Shown in pieces: positions 1 to 9,193 of a stretch of DNA of 64,000 bases. Under the pieces are notes generated by a model. That model was not told where the DNA came from, ran no database searches, and was given only the letters and a program-made list of their open reading frames with translations. The position numbers and the translations under genes are program-made. Source of the DNA: Amycolatopsis sp. QT-25 (GTDB taxonomy: Bacteria; Actinomycetota; Actinomycetes; Mycobacteriales; Pseudonocardiaceae); contig NZ_CP120210.1 of NCBI RefSeq assembly GCF_029369745.1, positions 248,001-312,000 of the forward strand. Reading direction: 5' to 3'. Positions within the stretch are counted from its first letter, which is position 1. Each line of letters begins with the position of its first letter.

Positions 1-2
1 AG

Positions 3-206
3 GCCCAGCTGGAGGATCTGCGCGAGTCGCTGTCGCTGCCGTTGCACGCCGACAGGCCCGAGCTGGCCGAGGCGCGCAGCCTGATCCAGGAGATTCAGCG
101 CCAGCACGCCCAGGTCCGGGTCCGGCTCGCCGGGATCGCCCGGTACGAGGACCGGCTGCGCCGCATCGAAGACCGCCACCGCGACACCCTCGAGCAGACG
201 CAGTAA
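3..206 (+). CDS. C-terminal fragment of an unidentified coiled-coil protein
   Basis: An open frame enters from the left edge and ends at TAA (204-206), giving the last 67 residues of a protein. The visible part is rich in Glu, Arg, Gln and Leu with heptad-like spacing (for example LIQEIQRQHAQVRVRL) and looks like a terminal coiled coil. Only 4 bp separate its stop from the GTG of the acetyltransferase gene that follows, so it is probably the upstream member of the pseudaminic acid operon. Glycosyltransferases or carbohydrate-handling proteins often sit there, but nothing visible identifies it and I assign no function. Confidence 0.6.
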   Translation, partial: AQLEDLRESLSLPLHADRPELAEARSLIQEIQRQHAQVRVRLAGIARYEDRLRRIEDRHRDTLEQTQ

Positions 207-210
207 TCCA

Positions 211-663
211 GTGTCCGCCCGAAAGGCGACGGAAGCCGACGCGGGGCTGCTGCTCGCCTGGCGGAACGACCCTCGCACCCGTCAGGCGTCCCGGTCGACC
301 GGCGTGATCACGCTCGACGAGCATTCCGCCTGGTTGCGCGGCGTGCTGGCGTCACCGGACAGGGAGCTGTACGTCGTCGAATCCGGCGGGAACCCGGTCG
401 GCACCGTCCGGTTCGACCGCGAAGACGACGGTGTCTGGGAGGTCAGCATCACCCTCGCGCCGGAAAGCCGGGGCCGCGGCCTGTCGGGCGCGGTGCTGGC
501 GGAAGGCGAACGGGCCGTGACCGCGAGCCGGCCCGTGCGGGTCATCGTGGCCGCGGTGCACCGGGACAACGCGGCGTCGGCCGCGCTCTTCGCCCGGGCG
601 GGGTACGCCGAGACCACGCCTGCCGTCGACGGCTTCCGGAAGCTGCGTAAGACTGTGTCCTGA
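211..663 (+). CDS. pseH: GNAT N-acetyltransferase, PseH-like
   Basis: A 150-residue single-domain GNAT acetyltransferase. The N-terminal LLLAWRNDPRTR segment is typical of the sugar-nucleotide/ribosomal-protein N-acetyltransferase branch, and the acetyl-CoA loop (RGRGLSG) lies near residue 90. By context it should acetylate the 4-amino group of UDP-4-amino-4,6-dideoxy-N-acetyl-beta-L-altrosamine made by PseC, giving the substrate of PseG. It starts with GTG four bases after the preceding gene and lies 30 bp before pseI on the same strand. The family alone would not fix the substrate; the call rests on the five other pse genes around it. Confidence 0.75.
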   Translation: MSARKATEADAGLLLAWRNDPRTRQASRSTGVITLDEHSAWLRGVLASPDRELYVVESGGNPVGTVRFDREDDGVWEVSITLAPESRGRGLSGAVLAEGERAVTASRPVRVIVAAVHRDNAASAALFARAGYAETTPAVDGFRKLRKTVS

Positions 664-693
664 CCAGACCGTCGTCAGGGAGGCGTTTCGTCC

Positions 694-1749
694 ATGTCAG
701 CACAGGAAGTCCGGATCGGCGCGCACCGCATCGGGGCCGGGCATCCGCCGTTCGTCATCGCCGAAATGTCCGGCAACCACAACGGTGAGCTGGAGCGGGC
801 GCTCGAAATCGTCGACGCGATCGCCGCGACCGGCGCGCAGGCGGTCAAACTCCAGACCTACCGGCCGGACACGATCACCATCGACGTCGACGCCCCCGCT
901 TTCCGCGTCAGCGACTCGCATTCGCTGTGGGGCGGCGAGAACCTCTACAAGCTCTACGAGCGCGCCCACACGCCGTGGGAGTGGCATGAGCCGTTGTTCG
1001 AGCGCGCCCGTGCCCGCGGTCTCGAGATCTTCTCCAGCCCGTTCGACCCCACCGCCGTCGACCTGCTGGAGTCACTGGACGCGCCCGCGTACAAGATCGC
1101 GTCGTCGGAGATCGTCGACCTGCCGCTGATCGAACTGTGCGCGAAGACCGGCAAACCGCTGATCATCTCGACCGGGATGGCCAACGTCGCCGAGATCGAC
1201 GCGGCGGTCCGGACAGCGCGTGAGGCAGGCAACGACCGGCTGATCGTGCTCGGCTGCACCGCCAGCTACCCGGCGTCGCCCAGCGAGAGCAACCTGCGTG
1301 GCCTGCCGGTACTGGCGGGCGTGACCGGGACGCTCGTCGGCCTGTCCGACCACACGCCCGGCATCGGCGCCCCGCTGGCGGCCGTCGCGCTCGGCGCCGT
1401 CGCCATCGAGAAGCACGTGACCCTGGCCAGGAGCGACGGCGGTGTCGACTCGGAGTTCTCGCTGGAGCCCGCGGAACTGGCCGCGCTGGTCACCGAGTCG
1501 CACCGGGCCTGGGAAGCGCTGGGCGCGGCCGTGATCGGGCCGCGCGAGAGCGAGAAGGAAGGCTTGCGGTTGCGGCGTTCTCTGTACGTCGTCGAGGACG
1601 TGCGTGCCGGGGACACGGTGACGCGGGAGAACGTCCGCTCGATCCGGCCCGCCGGTGGGCTGGCGCCCGCCGAGATCGTGAACGTGCTCGGCCGCACCTT
1701 CGCCTCCGACGTCCCGAAGGGCACCGCGCTCACCTGGGGCCTGATCTAG
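694..1749 (+). CDS. pseI: Pseudaminic acid synthase (NeuB family)
   Basis: A 351-residue NeuB-family synthase, the full family length. An N-terminal TIM barrel opens with HPPFVIAEMSGNHNG and carries VKLQTY, YKIASSE and ISTGMA. A C-terminal SAF (antifreeze-like) domain follows from about residue 290 (RRSLYVVEDVRAGD). It condenses phosphoenolpyruvate with 2,4-diacetamido-2,4,6-trideoxy-L-altrose to form pseudaminic acid in the cytoplasm. The alternatives are sialic or legionaminic acid synthase, but the neighbouring inverting dehydratase PseB and the PseG hydrolase favour pseudaminate. GGAGGC lies about 9 bases before the ATG. The stop overlaps the convergent pseC stop by 4 bp. Confidence 0.88.
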   Translation: MSAQEVRIGAHRIGAGHPPFVIAEMSGNHNGELERALEIVDAIAATGAQAVKLQTYRPDTITIDVDAPAFRVSDSHSLWGGENLYKLYERAHTPWEWHEPLFERARARGLEIFSSPFDPTAVDLLESLDAPAYKIASSEIVDLPLIELCAKTGKPLIISTGMANVAEIDAAVRTAREAGNDRLIVLGCTASYPASPSESNLRGLPVLAGVTGTLVGLSDHTPGIGAPLAAVALGAVAIEKHVTLARSDGGVDSEFSLEPAELAALVTESHRAWEALGAAVIGPRESEKEGLRLRRSLYVVEDVRAGDTVTRENVRSIRPAGGLAPAEIVNVLGRTFASDVPKGTALTWGLI

Positions 1750-2879
1750 CCGAAGAAGGCGTGGACCTCGTCGATGACGCGGTCCACGTCGGCGTCGGTC
1801 AGCGCGGGGAACAGCGGCAGCGAAAGCTCCTGGCGGTAGTACAGCTCCGCGTTCGGGCACATCCCGCGCCGGTAACCGAGGTCCTCGAACACCGGATGCC
1901 AGTACACGGGAACGTAGTTGACCTGTACGCCGATTCCCTTGGCGCGCAGGTGATCGAAGAGTGCACGGCGGCGTCCTTCGAGGACTCGCAGCGGGTACAG
2001 GTGCCACACCGGGTCCGCGCCTCCGCGCACGGCCGGCGTCAGCACTCCATCCAAAGAGGACAGTGCGGCGGTGTAGCGCGCATGGATCTCCGCGCGCCGC
2101 CTCTTGAACTCGGCGAGCCTGCGCAGCTGGCTGCTTCCCAAGGCGCACAACACATCCGGCAACCGGTAGTTGAGGCCGAACCCGTGCACCTCCTGATGCC
2201 ACGCGCCCTCTTCCGGATAGCGCTGCGCCGCCTTGTCGCGCACCAGCCCGTGATTGCGGAAACCGCGGGCCCGCGCCACCAGCTCGTCCGAAGCGGCGAC
2301 GACCGCGCCGCCTTCGGCCGTGGTGAGGTTCTTGGTGGGGAAGAAGGAGAACGTCGTGAGATCGGCGAGCGAGCCGACCGGCCTGCCGTGGAAGCTTCCG
2401 CCGACGGAATGCGCGGCGTCCTCCAGCAGCAGCGCGCCGTTTTCGCGGGCGATGCGGCCGAGTTCGTCCAGTTCCGCCGGGTGGCCGGCGTAGTCCACGG
2501 CCGCGACGACCTTGGTCCGTGAGGTGAAGGCCGCCGAAGCCGCCGCCGGGTCGAGGTTGCCGGTGTCCGCCTCGACGTCGGCGAACACGACCTTGCCGCC
2601 GAGCAGCACCGCCGTCGCGGCGGTGGCCACGAAGGTCATCGGTGACGTGACGACCTCGTCACCAGTGCCGATCCCGGCCGCCGCGTACGCGACGTGCAGC
2701 GCCGCCGTACCCGAGGTGACGGCTACCGCGGGCGTGCCGCCGGTGTGCTCGGCGAGGTCGGCTTCGAAGCGCGTGACGGCGGGGCCGGTGGTCAGCCAGT
2801 CACCGCGCAGCACCTCGGTGACGGCGGCGATGTCTTCGTCCGAAATGGACTGACGGCCGTAGGGCAGGAAGTCACCCAT
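1746..2879 (-). CDS. pseC: UDP-4-amino-4,6-dideoxy-N-acetyl-beta-L-altrosamine transaminase
   Basis: A 377-residue PLP aminotransferase of the DegT/DnrJ/EryC1/StrS fold. It opens with LPYGRQSISDEDI, typical of PseC-type enzymes. The EDAAHSVGG segment and FSFFPTKNLTTAEGG, which carries the internal-aldimine lysine, are both present. It transfers an amino group to C4 of the keto sugar made by PseB. Its ATG overlaps the pseB stop by 8 bp, so the two are translationally coupled. It converges on pseI with a 4-bp overlap of the stops. Confidence 0.88.
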   Translation of the reverse strand: MGDFLPYGRQSISDEDIAAVTEVLRGDWLTTGPAVTRFEADLAEHTGGTPAVAVTSGTAALHVAYAAAGIGTGDEVVTSPMTFVATAATAVLLGGKVVFADVEADTGNLDPAAASAAFTSRTKVVAAVDYAGHPAELDELGRIARENGALLLEDAAHSVGGSFHGRPVGSLADLTTFSFFPTKNLTTAEGGAVVAASDELVARARGFRNHGLVRDKAAQRYPEEGAWHQEVHGFGLNYRLPDVLCALGSSQLRRLAEFKRRRAEIHARYTAALSSLDGVLTPAVRGGADPVWHLYPLRVLEGRRRALFDHLRAKGIGVQVNYVPVYWHPVFEDLGYRRGMCPNAELYYRQELSLPLFPALTDADVDRVIDEVHAFFG

Positions 2880-3855
2880 ACTGCTCGACCAGGTCGCGCA
2901 GCTCGTCCGCGTCCAGCCACAGGTCGTTGGTGTCCGAGCGGTAGGCGAAGTTCTCCGGCACGGCCTCGCCGCCGGTCGGCGGCTCGTAGCCCCAGCCCGC
3001 GATGTGCGGCTGGACGACGTACCGGTCGCTCAGCCGCACGGTCCGGCGTGCGTCGTCGGGGGCGATCATCTCCTCGTGCAGCTTCTCGCCGGGCCGGATG
3101 CCGACCTCGTGCATCGGCGAACCGGGTGCGATCGCCTGCGCGAGATCGACCAGCCGCATGCTCGGGATGCGCGGCACGTACAGTTCGCCGCCGTTCATCT
3201 GGTCGAACGAGTCGATCACGAACTGCACGGCCTGCGGCAGCGTGATCCAGAAGCGGGTCATCTCCTTGTGCGTGATCGGCAGCGACTCGCCCTTGGCCGC
3301 GAGCGCGCGGAAGAACGGGATCACGCTGCCGCGCGAGCCCATCACGTTGCCGTAGCGGACCACGGAGAACCTGGTCGGATGCGTCGCGGCGTAGTGGTTC
3401 GCGCTGATGAACATCCGGTCGGCGCACAGCTTCGTGGCGCCGTAGAGGTTGATCGGGCTGGACGCCTTGTCCGTCGACAGCGCGACGACCTTCTTGACGC
3501 CCGTGTCGATCGCGGCCTCGATGACGTTCTGCGAGCCGACGACGTTGGTCTGCACGAATTCGAACGGGTTGTACTCGCCCGTGTCGACCTGCTTGAGCGC
3601 CGCGGCGTGCACCACGTAGTCGACGCCGTGCATCGCGCGCTCGAGGCGGCGGCGGTCCCGGATGTCGCCGATGAACCAGCGCAGCCGCGGGTCGTTGTCG
3701 AACTGCTGCCGGGCTTCGTACTGCTTGAGCTCGTCGCGGGAGAGCACGACCAGCCGTCGCGGGTTCAGCTCGGCCAGGGCGTAGGTGAGGAACGCCTTGC
3801 CGAACGAACCGGTCCCGCCGGTGAGCAGGATGCTGGAGCCATCCAGCTCGGACAT
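2872..3855 (-). CDS. pseB: UDP-N-acetylglucosamine 4,6-dehydratase (inverting)
   Basis: A 327-residue extended short-chain dehydrogenase with NAD-binding GGTGSFGKAF at residues 12-21, LSRDELKQYEARQQF, the active-site STDKA segment and YGATK. The wording around the glycine loop and SRDELKQ is that of PseB/FlaA1-type inverting dehydratases, which carry out the first step of pseudaminate synthesis (C4 oxidation, C6 dehydration, C5 epimerisation of UDP-GlcNAc). The frame stays open for 132 more codons upstream, but the family N-terminus fits MSELDGSS at 3855, and the upstream extension runs antisense through pseF. The 40-bp gap to pseF must hold both divergent promoters. Confidence 0.9.
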   Translation of the reverse strand: MSELDGSSILLTGGTGSFGKAFLTYALAELNPRRLVVLSRDELKQYEARQQFDNDPRLRWFIGDIRDRRRLERAMHGVDYVVHAAALKQVDTGEYNPFEFVQTNVVGSQNVIEAAIDTGVKKVVALSTDKASSPINLYGATKLCADRMFISANHYAATHPTRFSVVRYGNVMGSRGSVIPFFRALAAKGESLPITHKEMTRFWITLPQAVQFVIDSFDQMNGGELYVPRIPSMRLVDLAQAIAPGSPMHEVGIRPGEKLHEEMIAPDDARRTVRLSDRYVVQPHIAGWGYEPPTGGEAVPENFAYRSDTNDLWLDADELRDLVEQYG

Positions 3856-3895
3856 CGTCGACCTCCGCGGTTCGGTGCTACTGCCGCACGACATC

Positions 3896-4651
3896 ATGTC
3901 ACCCATGGATCCAGCCCCCGGGGCCCACGTGGTCAACGCCGTCATCCAGGCACGCGCGTCGTCCACCCGGCTTCCTGGCAAAGTCCTTCGCCGGATGGCG
4001 GGCCGGAGTGTGCTCGGCTGGGTCATCCGCGCGGCGGCGGCTTCGCCGGGGATCGACGACGTCGTGGTCGCGACCTCGACGGAGGCCGACGACGACGCGG
4101 TGGCCGAAGAGGCCGCCCGGCACGGTGCCCTGGTCACCAGGGGACCGCTCGACGACGTCCTCGCGCGCTTCGCGGTCGCTGTCGAGTCGTACCCCGCCGA
4201 CGCCGTGGTCCGGCTCACCGCCGACTGCCCGCTGCTGGATCCCGGGCTCATCGGGCAGCTCGTGGCGCAGTGGCGCGCTCAGCCATCGCTGGACTACCTG
4301 AGCACCGTGCTGGTGCGCACCCTGCCGCGTGGCTTCGACGCCGAACTCGTGCGCACCGGGGTGCTCGTCGACCAGGTCGAAACCGCTCGCGGCGCCGATC
4401 GCGAGCATGTGACGTCGGGCATCTACGCGAACCCGGAGCGGTATTCCTGCGCCGGGATCGTCGTCAGCCCGCCCGCCGACGACCTGCGCGTGACCTTGGA
4501 CACCCCCGAGGACTGGGCTGTCCTCGAAGGGATCGTGGCCGAACTGGGCGACCGCGTCGGCGACTGGCGTGAGGTGGTCTCCGTGCTGCGCGCACGACCG
4601 GAACTGGCGAAGCTCAACGCGCATGTCGAGCAGAAGAAGGTCGCCCGGTGA
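3896..4651 (+). CDS. pseF: CMP-pseudaminic acid cytidylyltransferase (SpsF/PseF type)
   Basis: About 251 residues of the SpsF/NeuA-like cytidylyltransferase fold. The nucleotide-binding start VIQARASSTRLPGKVLRRM, VVVATSTE, VRLTADCPLLDP and LDTPEDW are all visible. It activates pseudaminic acid with CTP. Two in-frame ATGs (3896 and 3905) are possible. The extension back to 3785 runs into pseB and is not used. It is divergent from pseB and overlaps pseG by 4 bp. In some organisms SpsF proteins are fused to PseG; here they remain separate but coupled. Confidence 0.82.
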   Translation: MSPMDPAPGAHVVNAVIQARASSTRLPGKVLRRMAGRSVLGWVIRAAAASPGIDDVVVATSTEADDDAVAEEAARHGALVTRGPLDDVLARFAVAVESYPADAVVRLTADCPLLDPGLIGQLVAQWRAQPSLDYLSTVLVRTLPRGFDAELVRTGVLVDQVETARGADREHVTSGIYANPERYSCAGIVVSPPADDLRVTLDTPEDWAVLEGIVAELGDRVGDWREVVSVLRARPELAKLNAHVEQKKVAR

Positions 4652-5619
4652 CCCGGCTGCTGCTCCGGGCCGACGCCTCGCCGACGATCGGTGCCGGCCA
4701 CGTCTCGCGCATGGTCGCCTACGCCGAACGCGCCGTCGCGCGCGGCTGGGAGGTCGTGTTCTCGGGCCGGGTGGACAACGCCGAATGGCTCGCCGCCCGG
4801 TTCGAAGAGCTGTCGGTCCCGGTGGTGCCGTCCGTGCCCTTCGAGGGGTTCGACGCGGTGGTCGTCGACCACTACGGCCTCGGCGAAGTGCGCGAAGAGG
4901 TCAACGCCGCGGGCGCGCTGCTGGTGTCCATCGAGGACGACGTGTTCGGCAGGCGCGCGGCGGACCTGGTCGTCGATTGCGCCTTCGAGCCGGGGCCCCG
5001 CCCCGAGGACGGCTCGGCGGAGTTGCTGCGGGGTGTGCGCTACGCGCCGCTGAGGGAAGCCGTCGTGCGGGCGAGGGAAAAGCGCTCCGGGCAGAGCACG
5101 GATGGTGACCGACCGCGGATCACCGTCGTGCTGGGAGGCGGCGCGGAGTGGGCCGAAACGGTCAGCGCGCTCTTGCGCGCCCTTCGTGACACTCGGTTGC
5201 CTTTCGAAGCCGACGTGCTCGTCCGCGGTGAACCGGTCGTGCCCGAACCGATGCCAGGTCAGGAGTTCCGGGTCGCACCGCCCGGGCCAGGGCTGCTCGA
5301 CCTGCTGGTGGAAACGGATCTGGCGATCAGCGCGGCCGGGGTGACCCTCCTCGAACTGTGCTGTCTCGGTGTGCCCACCGCGGTCGTCCGCCTGGTCCCG
5401 AACCAGGACGCGGGCTACCGAGCGGCACTCGGCCTCGGGCTGGCGGCCGGGCTGGGCAGCGCGGACGCGCTCGACGGCCAGGCCACCGGGACGCTCGGGA
5501 GCCTGTTGTCGGATCCGGCGGCGCGTAACGGTCTTTCCGGGACTTCGATGGCTCTGGTGGACGGGCGAGGAGTGGACCGGGTGCTGGACCGGCTGGAGAA
5601 GACGAGGGTGACGGGATGA
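4648..5619 (+). CDS. pseG: UDP-2,4-diacetamido-2,4,6-trideoxy-beta-L-altropyranose hydrolase
   Basis: A 323-residue GT-B-fold hydrolase. The N-terminus [18 protein letters not shown] carries the G-x-GH motif of PseG with its catalytic His. VVVDHYGL follows, and the nucleotide-binding half has [18 protein letters not shown]. It removes UDP from the diacetamido sugar to supply the PseI substrate. It starts at GTG inside the end of pseF (4-bp overlap), and its stop overlaps the next ATG by 4 bp, making pseF-pseG-glycosyltransferase one coupled unit. Confidence 0.87.
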   Translation: MTRLLLRADASPTIGAGHVSRMVAYAERAVARGWEVVFSGRVDNAEWLAARFEELSVPVVPSVPFEGFDAVVVDHYGLGEVREEVNAAGALLVSIEDDVFGRRAADLVVDCAFEPGPRPEDGSAELLRGVRYAPLREAVVRAREKRSGQSTDGDRPRITVVLGGGAEWAETVSALLRALRDTRLPFEADVLVRGEPVVPEPMPGQEFRVAPPGPGLLDLLVETDLAISAAGVTLLELCCLGVPTAVVRLVPNQDAGYRAALGLGLAAGLGSADALDGQATGTLGSLLSDPAARNGLSGTSMALVDGRGVDRVLDRLEKTRVTG

Positions 5620-7193
5620 CGACCACGGCGGAGCGAACCGAGGCCGACGCCGTCCCGGAACCGAAGCCGCGGCGAGGACTCCTCGCCGTCCTGCTCGGAT
5701 TCGGAGCGCTTTTCCTCGTCGGGTGCTGGGCGGCGTGGTTCCTCACCATCGACGACGCCTTCATCACCTTCCGGTACTCGGCGAACATGGCCGACGGCCA
5801 CGGTCCGGTGTGGAACGTCGGCGAAGACCCGATCGAGGGCTTCACGAACTTCCTCTGGATGCTCTGGCACGTTCCCTTCGCGCTCATCGGAGTGCCGCTG
5901 GAGACCGTCGCGAAGGTGACGTCGCTCGTCCTGGGGATCGGCATCCTCGTGCTGCTGGTCCGTGCCGGGCACCGCGGCGCGGGCCTGCTCGGCGCGCTCG
6001 TGGCGGGTGGCGCGCTGGTGCTGTTCGTGCCGTCCTACTTCCACGTCACCGCCGGCCTGGAGACCATCGCGTTCGCCGCCGTCGTGCTGCGTGCCGCGAT
6101 CGTCGGGGTGGATCTGGTCCAAGGCCGCCCCGTGCGGGGGTGGGAGCCACCGGTGCTGCTGCTCCTCGCCGGCATGATCCGGCCGGAGGGCGTGCTCGCG
6201 ACCGTCCCGGCCTTCCTCGTCTGGTGCTGGCTCGGCCGCCGGAGCGGCCGGACGTGGGCGCTGGTGGCCGCAGTGGCCGTCGCCGGCGGCGCGTACTTCG
6301 GCTGGCGGTGGAGCTACTTCGGGCATCTGTTCCCGAACACCTTCTACGTCAAGTTCGGCAACCTCGACTCCGGTTCGGTGTGGCTGGAGACGACGGCCTG
6401 GCTGGTCGCCCCGCTGCTCGTGCTGACCGCCTTCCTGCTGTTCCGGAAGGCGAGCCGGGGCGCGGGCCTGGTGCTGTGCTCGGTCGTCCTCCTGACCGGG
6501 ATGACCTACGCGGTGTCCGGACCGACCATGGACTACCTGCACCGGTTCGCCTTCCACGCGTTCCCGGTGCTGTGTCTCGGCGCGGGGCTGGCCATGGCGC
6601 ACCTCGGCCGCCGGTGGATCGCCGCCCTGACCGGCGCGGTCGCGGTCGGCTGGGTCGCCGTCACCGGCGCGGAATCGGCGGATCTGCCGGTGCTCGCCAA
6701 CTACGGTCCCGATCTGCAACGCGCCCACGTCGCCATCGGGAAGGGCCTGGCGAACGCCCAGGTGCCCGAGGCGGCGCGCAGTCTCGCGGTCTCCGACGCG
6801 GGGGCGATCCCGTACTACAGCGGCTGGAAGTCGATCGACTACATCGGACTGAACGACGAGGCCATCGCCCACGGCGCCTCGCCGACGGACGTCGTCAAGG
6901 CCGTCCGCCCGACGGTCGTCGTGGTCACCGCCCGCGGTCCGGGACAGACGCCCGGCTGGGCGTACGGTCTCGTCGTCCCCGACGCGGCGAGGGACTACCA
7001 GCTGGTGGCGGACGTCCAGATGCGCGACGGCTACTACCAGGAGGTCCTCGCGCTGCCCGAACACGCGGCGCCGATCCGGGCGGCGGTGGCGGCGTCCGTC
7101 GACGAGGCACAGCGCCGGAACGACCCCGGCCGGTACGAGGACACCATCGACCGCTGGCTCGATCGCCTGCGGAGGCAACTGCCGGGCGGATGA
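5616..7193 (+). CDS. GT-C fold membrane glycosyltransferase, AftB-like
   Basis: A 525-residue protein with about ten hydrophobic spans after a short charged N-terminus. The first extracytoplasmic loop has [18 protein letters not shown] followed by EGFTNFLW, the Asp-containing loop pattern of actinobacterial GT-C enzymes such as AftB. Such enzymes use polyprenyl-phosphate sugars on the outer face of the membrane. The C-terminal 150 residues are soluble and probably extracytoplasmic. Its ATG overlaps the pseG stop by 4 bp. Known Pse transferases use CMP-Pse in the cytoplasm, so a direct role in Pse transfer is uncertain; it may extend or decorate the same glycan. Confidence 0.65.
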   Translation: MTTTAERTEADAVPEPKPRRGLLAVLLGFGALFLVGCWAAWFLTIDDAFITFRYSANMADGHGPVWNVGEDPIEGFTNFLWMLWHVPFALIGVPLETVAKVTSLVLGIGILVLLVRAGHRGAGLLGALVAGGALVLFVPSYFHVTAGLETIAFAAVVLRAAIVGVDLVQGRPVRGWEPPVLLLLAGMIRPEGVLATVPAFLVWCWLGRRSGRTWALVAAVAVAGGAYFGWRWSYFGHLFPNTFYVKFGNLDSGSVWLETTAWLVAPLLVLTAFLLFRKASRGAGLVLCSVVLLTGMTYAVSGPTMDYLHRFAFHAFPVLCLGAGLAMAHLGRRWIAALTGAVAVGWVAVTGAESADLPVLANYGPDLQRAHVAIGKGLANAQVPEAARSLAVSDAGAIPYYSGWKSIDYIGLNDEAIAHGASPTDVVKAVRPTVVVVTARGPGQTPGWAYGLVVPDAARDYQLVADVQMRDGYYQEVLALPEHAAPIRAAVAASVDEAQRRNDPGRYEDTIDRWLDRLRRQLPGG

Positions 7194-7232
7194 GGACGGT
7201 AACCGTCCTCGATCCTTCCTACCGTCGTTCGC

Positions 7233-8387
7233 ATGACCCTCTCACCGTTCACGATCGACGTTCCCCAGCGTGACCTCGACGACCTCGCCGCCCGCCTCGC
7301 GAACACGCGTTGGCCGGATGAGATCGACGGCGTCGGCTGGGGTCTCGGGACACCGCTCGGGTACCTCCAGGAACTCACCGAGTACTGGCGGCTCCGCTAC
7401 GACTGGCGCGCCCACGAGGAACGCCTCAACGGGTTCCCCGGTTTCCTGATGAACATCGACGGCGCGAACGTGCACTTCCTGCACGCGCGGTCACCGGAGC
7501 CGGACGCGATCCCGCTGGTGCTCACGCACGGCTGGCCGGGGTCCATTGTGGAGTTCCTCGACGTCATCGGCCCGCTGTCCGACCCCCGCGCGTACGGCGG
7601 CGATCCCGGGGACGCGTTCCACGTCGTCGTTCCGTCGCTGCCGGGGTTCGGCTTCTCCGGGCCGACGACCGACGCGAACTGGGGCACCAGCCGGATCGCC
7701 GATGCCTGGGGAGAGCTGATGTCGCGCCTCGGGTACGAGCGGTTCGGGCTGCACGGCGGCGACTGGGGCGCGATCGTGTCGCGCGAAGTGGGCGTCCGGT
7801 GCCCCGAGCGGGTGATCGGCGCGCATCTGACGATGCTGCCGCACGCGGTGCCGGAATCCGAGGCCGATCTCGCGGGCCTCACCGGGGAAGAACTCGCGCG
7901 GGGCGAGGCGGCGCTGGCGCGCGGGCGGGAGTTCCAGACCGGCGAGCTGGGATACGCGATGATCCAGGCGACCAAACCGCAAACGCTTGCCTACGGGCTC
8001 ACCGACTCACCGGCCGGGCAGCTCGGGTGGCTGGTGGAGAAGTTCAAGTCCTATTCGGACTCCCGTGACGTCCCGGAAGACGCCATCGATCGCGACGACC
8101 TGCTCACCAACGTGATGCTCTACTGGCTCACCGGGACCGCGAACTCGTCTTCGCGGATCTACGCCGCGCCGGGCCCGGCTTGGGGCGAGGGACCGGCGAA
8201 GTCCACAGTGCCCACCGGGGTGGCTGTGTTCCCGAAGGACACCGGCCTGCCGATCCGGCGGCTCGCCGAGCGCACCGACGACATCGTGCACTGGTCCACC
8301 CCGGACCGCGGAGGTCACTTCCCGGGGCTGGAGGTGCCGGACCTGCTCATCGAGGACCTGCGGACGTTCTTCCGCCTGCTGCGCTGA
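7233..8387 (+). CDS. Epoxide hydrolase (alpha/beta hydrolase, EHN domain)
   Basis: A 384-residue epoxide hydrolase of the microsomal type. It has the N-terminal EHN domain ([22 protein letters not shown]), the oxyanion motif HGWPG at 99-103, nucleophile Asp177 in HGGDWG, and a late His in [10 protein letters not shown]. It opens epoxides to diols through an ester intermediate on Asp177. It is a single gene in the direction of the pse operon but 39 bp beyond it, with no sign of coupling. A 53-nt hairpin ends the transcript. Confidence 0.87.
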   Translation: MTLSPFTIDVPQRDLDDLAARLANTRWPDEIDGVGWGLGTPLGYLQELTEYWRLRYDWRAHEERLNGFPGFLMNIDGANVHFLHARSPEPDAIPLVLTHGWPGSIVEFLDVIGPLSDPRAYGGDPGDAFHVVVPSLPGFGFSGPTTDANWGTSRIADAWGELMSRLGYERFGLHGGDWGAIVSREVGVRCPERVIGAHLTMLPHAVPESEADLAGLTGEELARGEAALARGREFQTGELGYAMIQATKPQTLAYGLTDSPAGQLGWLVEKFKSYSDSRDVPEDAIDRDDLLTNVMLYWLTGTANSSSRIYAAPGPAWGEGPAKSTVPTGVAVFPKDTGLPIRRLAERTDDIVHWSTPDRGGHFPGLEVPDLLIEDLRTFFRLLR

Positions 8388-8400
8388 CCCCCCACCGGCT

Positions 8401-8453
8401 GCTATGAAAGGTCCTTTCCTTGCAAAATTTGCAAGGAAAGGACCTTTCATAGC
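8401..8453. terminator. 53-nt perfect hairpin between convergent genes (repeat copy 1)
   Basis: A perfect inverted repeat with 26-bp arms around a single central A. The centre reads GCAAAATTTGC. It fills almost the whole gap between the epoxide hydrolase stop (8387) and the bpa stop (8457), so it can serve both strands as a terminator. The same 26+1+26 design recurs at 13056-13108. Confidence 0.75.
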
Positions 8454-8456
8454 ACG

Positions 8457-9059
8457 TCAGAGGTACTGACCGGGCCCGTGCGCGTCGCCGCCCGCCCCGT
8501 GCCCGCCCAGGGCACCGCCCGCGGAAGGACCGGCCGGGAGCCCGCGCCGCATCTGCTCCAGCTGCACCCGCGCGGCCATCTGCTGCGCGAACAGCGCGGT
8601 CTGGATGCCGCTGAAGAGCCCTTCCAGCCAGCCGACCAGCTGGGCCTGCGCGATCCGGAGCTCGGCATCGGACGGCGTCGAGTTCTCGGTGAACGGCCGC
8701 ACCAGGCGCTCCAGCTCGTCCTGCAGCTCCGGCGCCAGCGCCTGCTCCAGCTCGCGGATCGAGGTCTGGTGGATCTCGCGCACGCGCGTGCGGCTCGCGT
8801 CGTCCAGTGGTGCGGCGCGAACCTCCTCCAGCAGCTGCTTGATCATCGTGCCGATGCGCATCACCTTGGCGGGCTCTTCGACGAGGTCGCCGAGCGATTC
8901 CTCCTGGGCCCCCTCTTCACCGGAGCCTGGAGAGGCGACGCGCGCGGTGCCGACCGGAGTGCCGTCGGGCCCGACGACCACCACGTGGGGCGAGGAGTCT
9001 CCGCCGCCGTCACCGGGGGTGTTCGATTCGCGGGAAACTGGGTCGGTCATGTGCTCCAT
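8457..9059 (-). CDS. bpa: Bacterial proteasome activator Bpa/PafE
   Basis: A 200-residue homologue of Mycobacterium Rv3780 (Bpa/PafE), an ATP-independent ring that docks on the 20S proteasome. The conserved helical core runs from ESLGDLVEEPAKVMRIG to GLFSGIQTALFAQQMAAR. The protein ends in GQYL, the C-terminal motif that inserts into the proteasome alpha-ring pockets. The first 45 residues and the Gly-rich stretch before GQYL look disordered. ATG at 9059 or 9050 are both possible. It is divergent from the aminotransferase-like gene and converges on the epoxide hydrolase. Confidence 0.92.
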   Translation of the reverse strand: MEHMTDPVSRESNTPGDGGGDSSPHVVVVGPDGTPVGTARVASPGSGEEGAQEESLGDLVEEPAKVMRIGTMIKQLLEEVRAAPLDDASRTRVREIHQTSIRELEQALAPELQDELERLVRPFTENSTPSDAELRIAQAQLVGWLEGLFSGIQTALFAQQMAARVQLEQMRRGLPAGPSAGGALGGHGAGGDAHGPGQYL

Positions 9060-9193
9060 CCTGGCCTACGTCGGGCGCGAAGCGCAGTGTGGTTTTCAGC
9101 GCCGTCTCCGAGCGTAGCGGGAATCGTCGCACCCCGTGTCCGGGCAGCCAACCCCGGGTAGAGCGCCGAACCGCACGTCCGTACGGTGTCCCC

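Noticed and set aside
3004..4572. A 522-codon plus-strand frame
   Set aside because: It is antisense to pseB and out of frame with pseF, both of which have clear motifs.
694..4651. Reading the sugar cluster as legionaminic or sialic acid genes
   Set aside because: The dehydratase is of the inverting PseB type and PseG, PseC and PseH partners are present, which point to pseudaminate. Product analysis would settle it.
5415..7178. A 587-codon minus-strand frame opposite the GT-C gene
   Set aside because: Low-complexity His/Arg/Asp composition, typical of an antisense shadow in GC-rich DNA.
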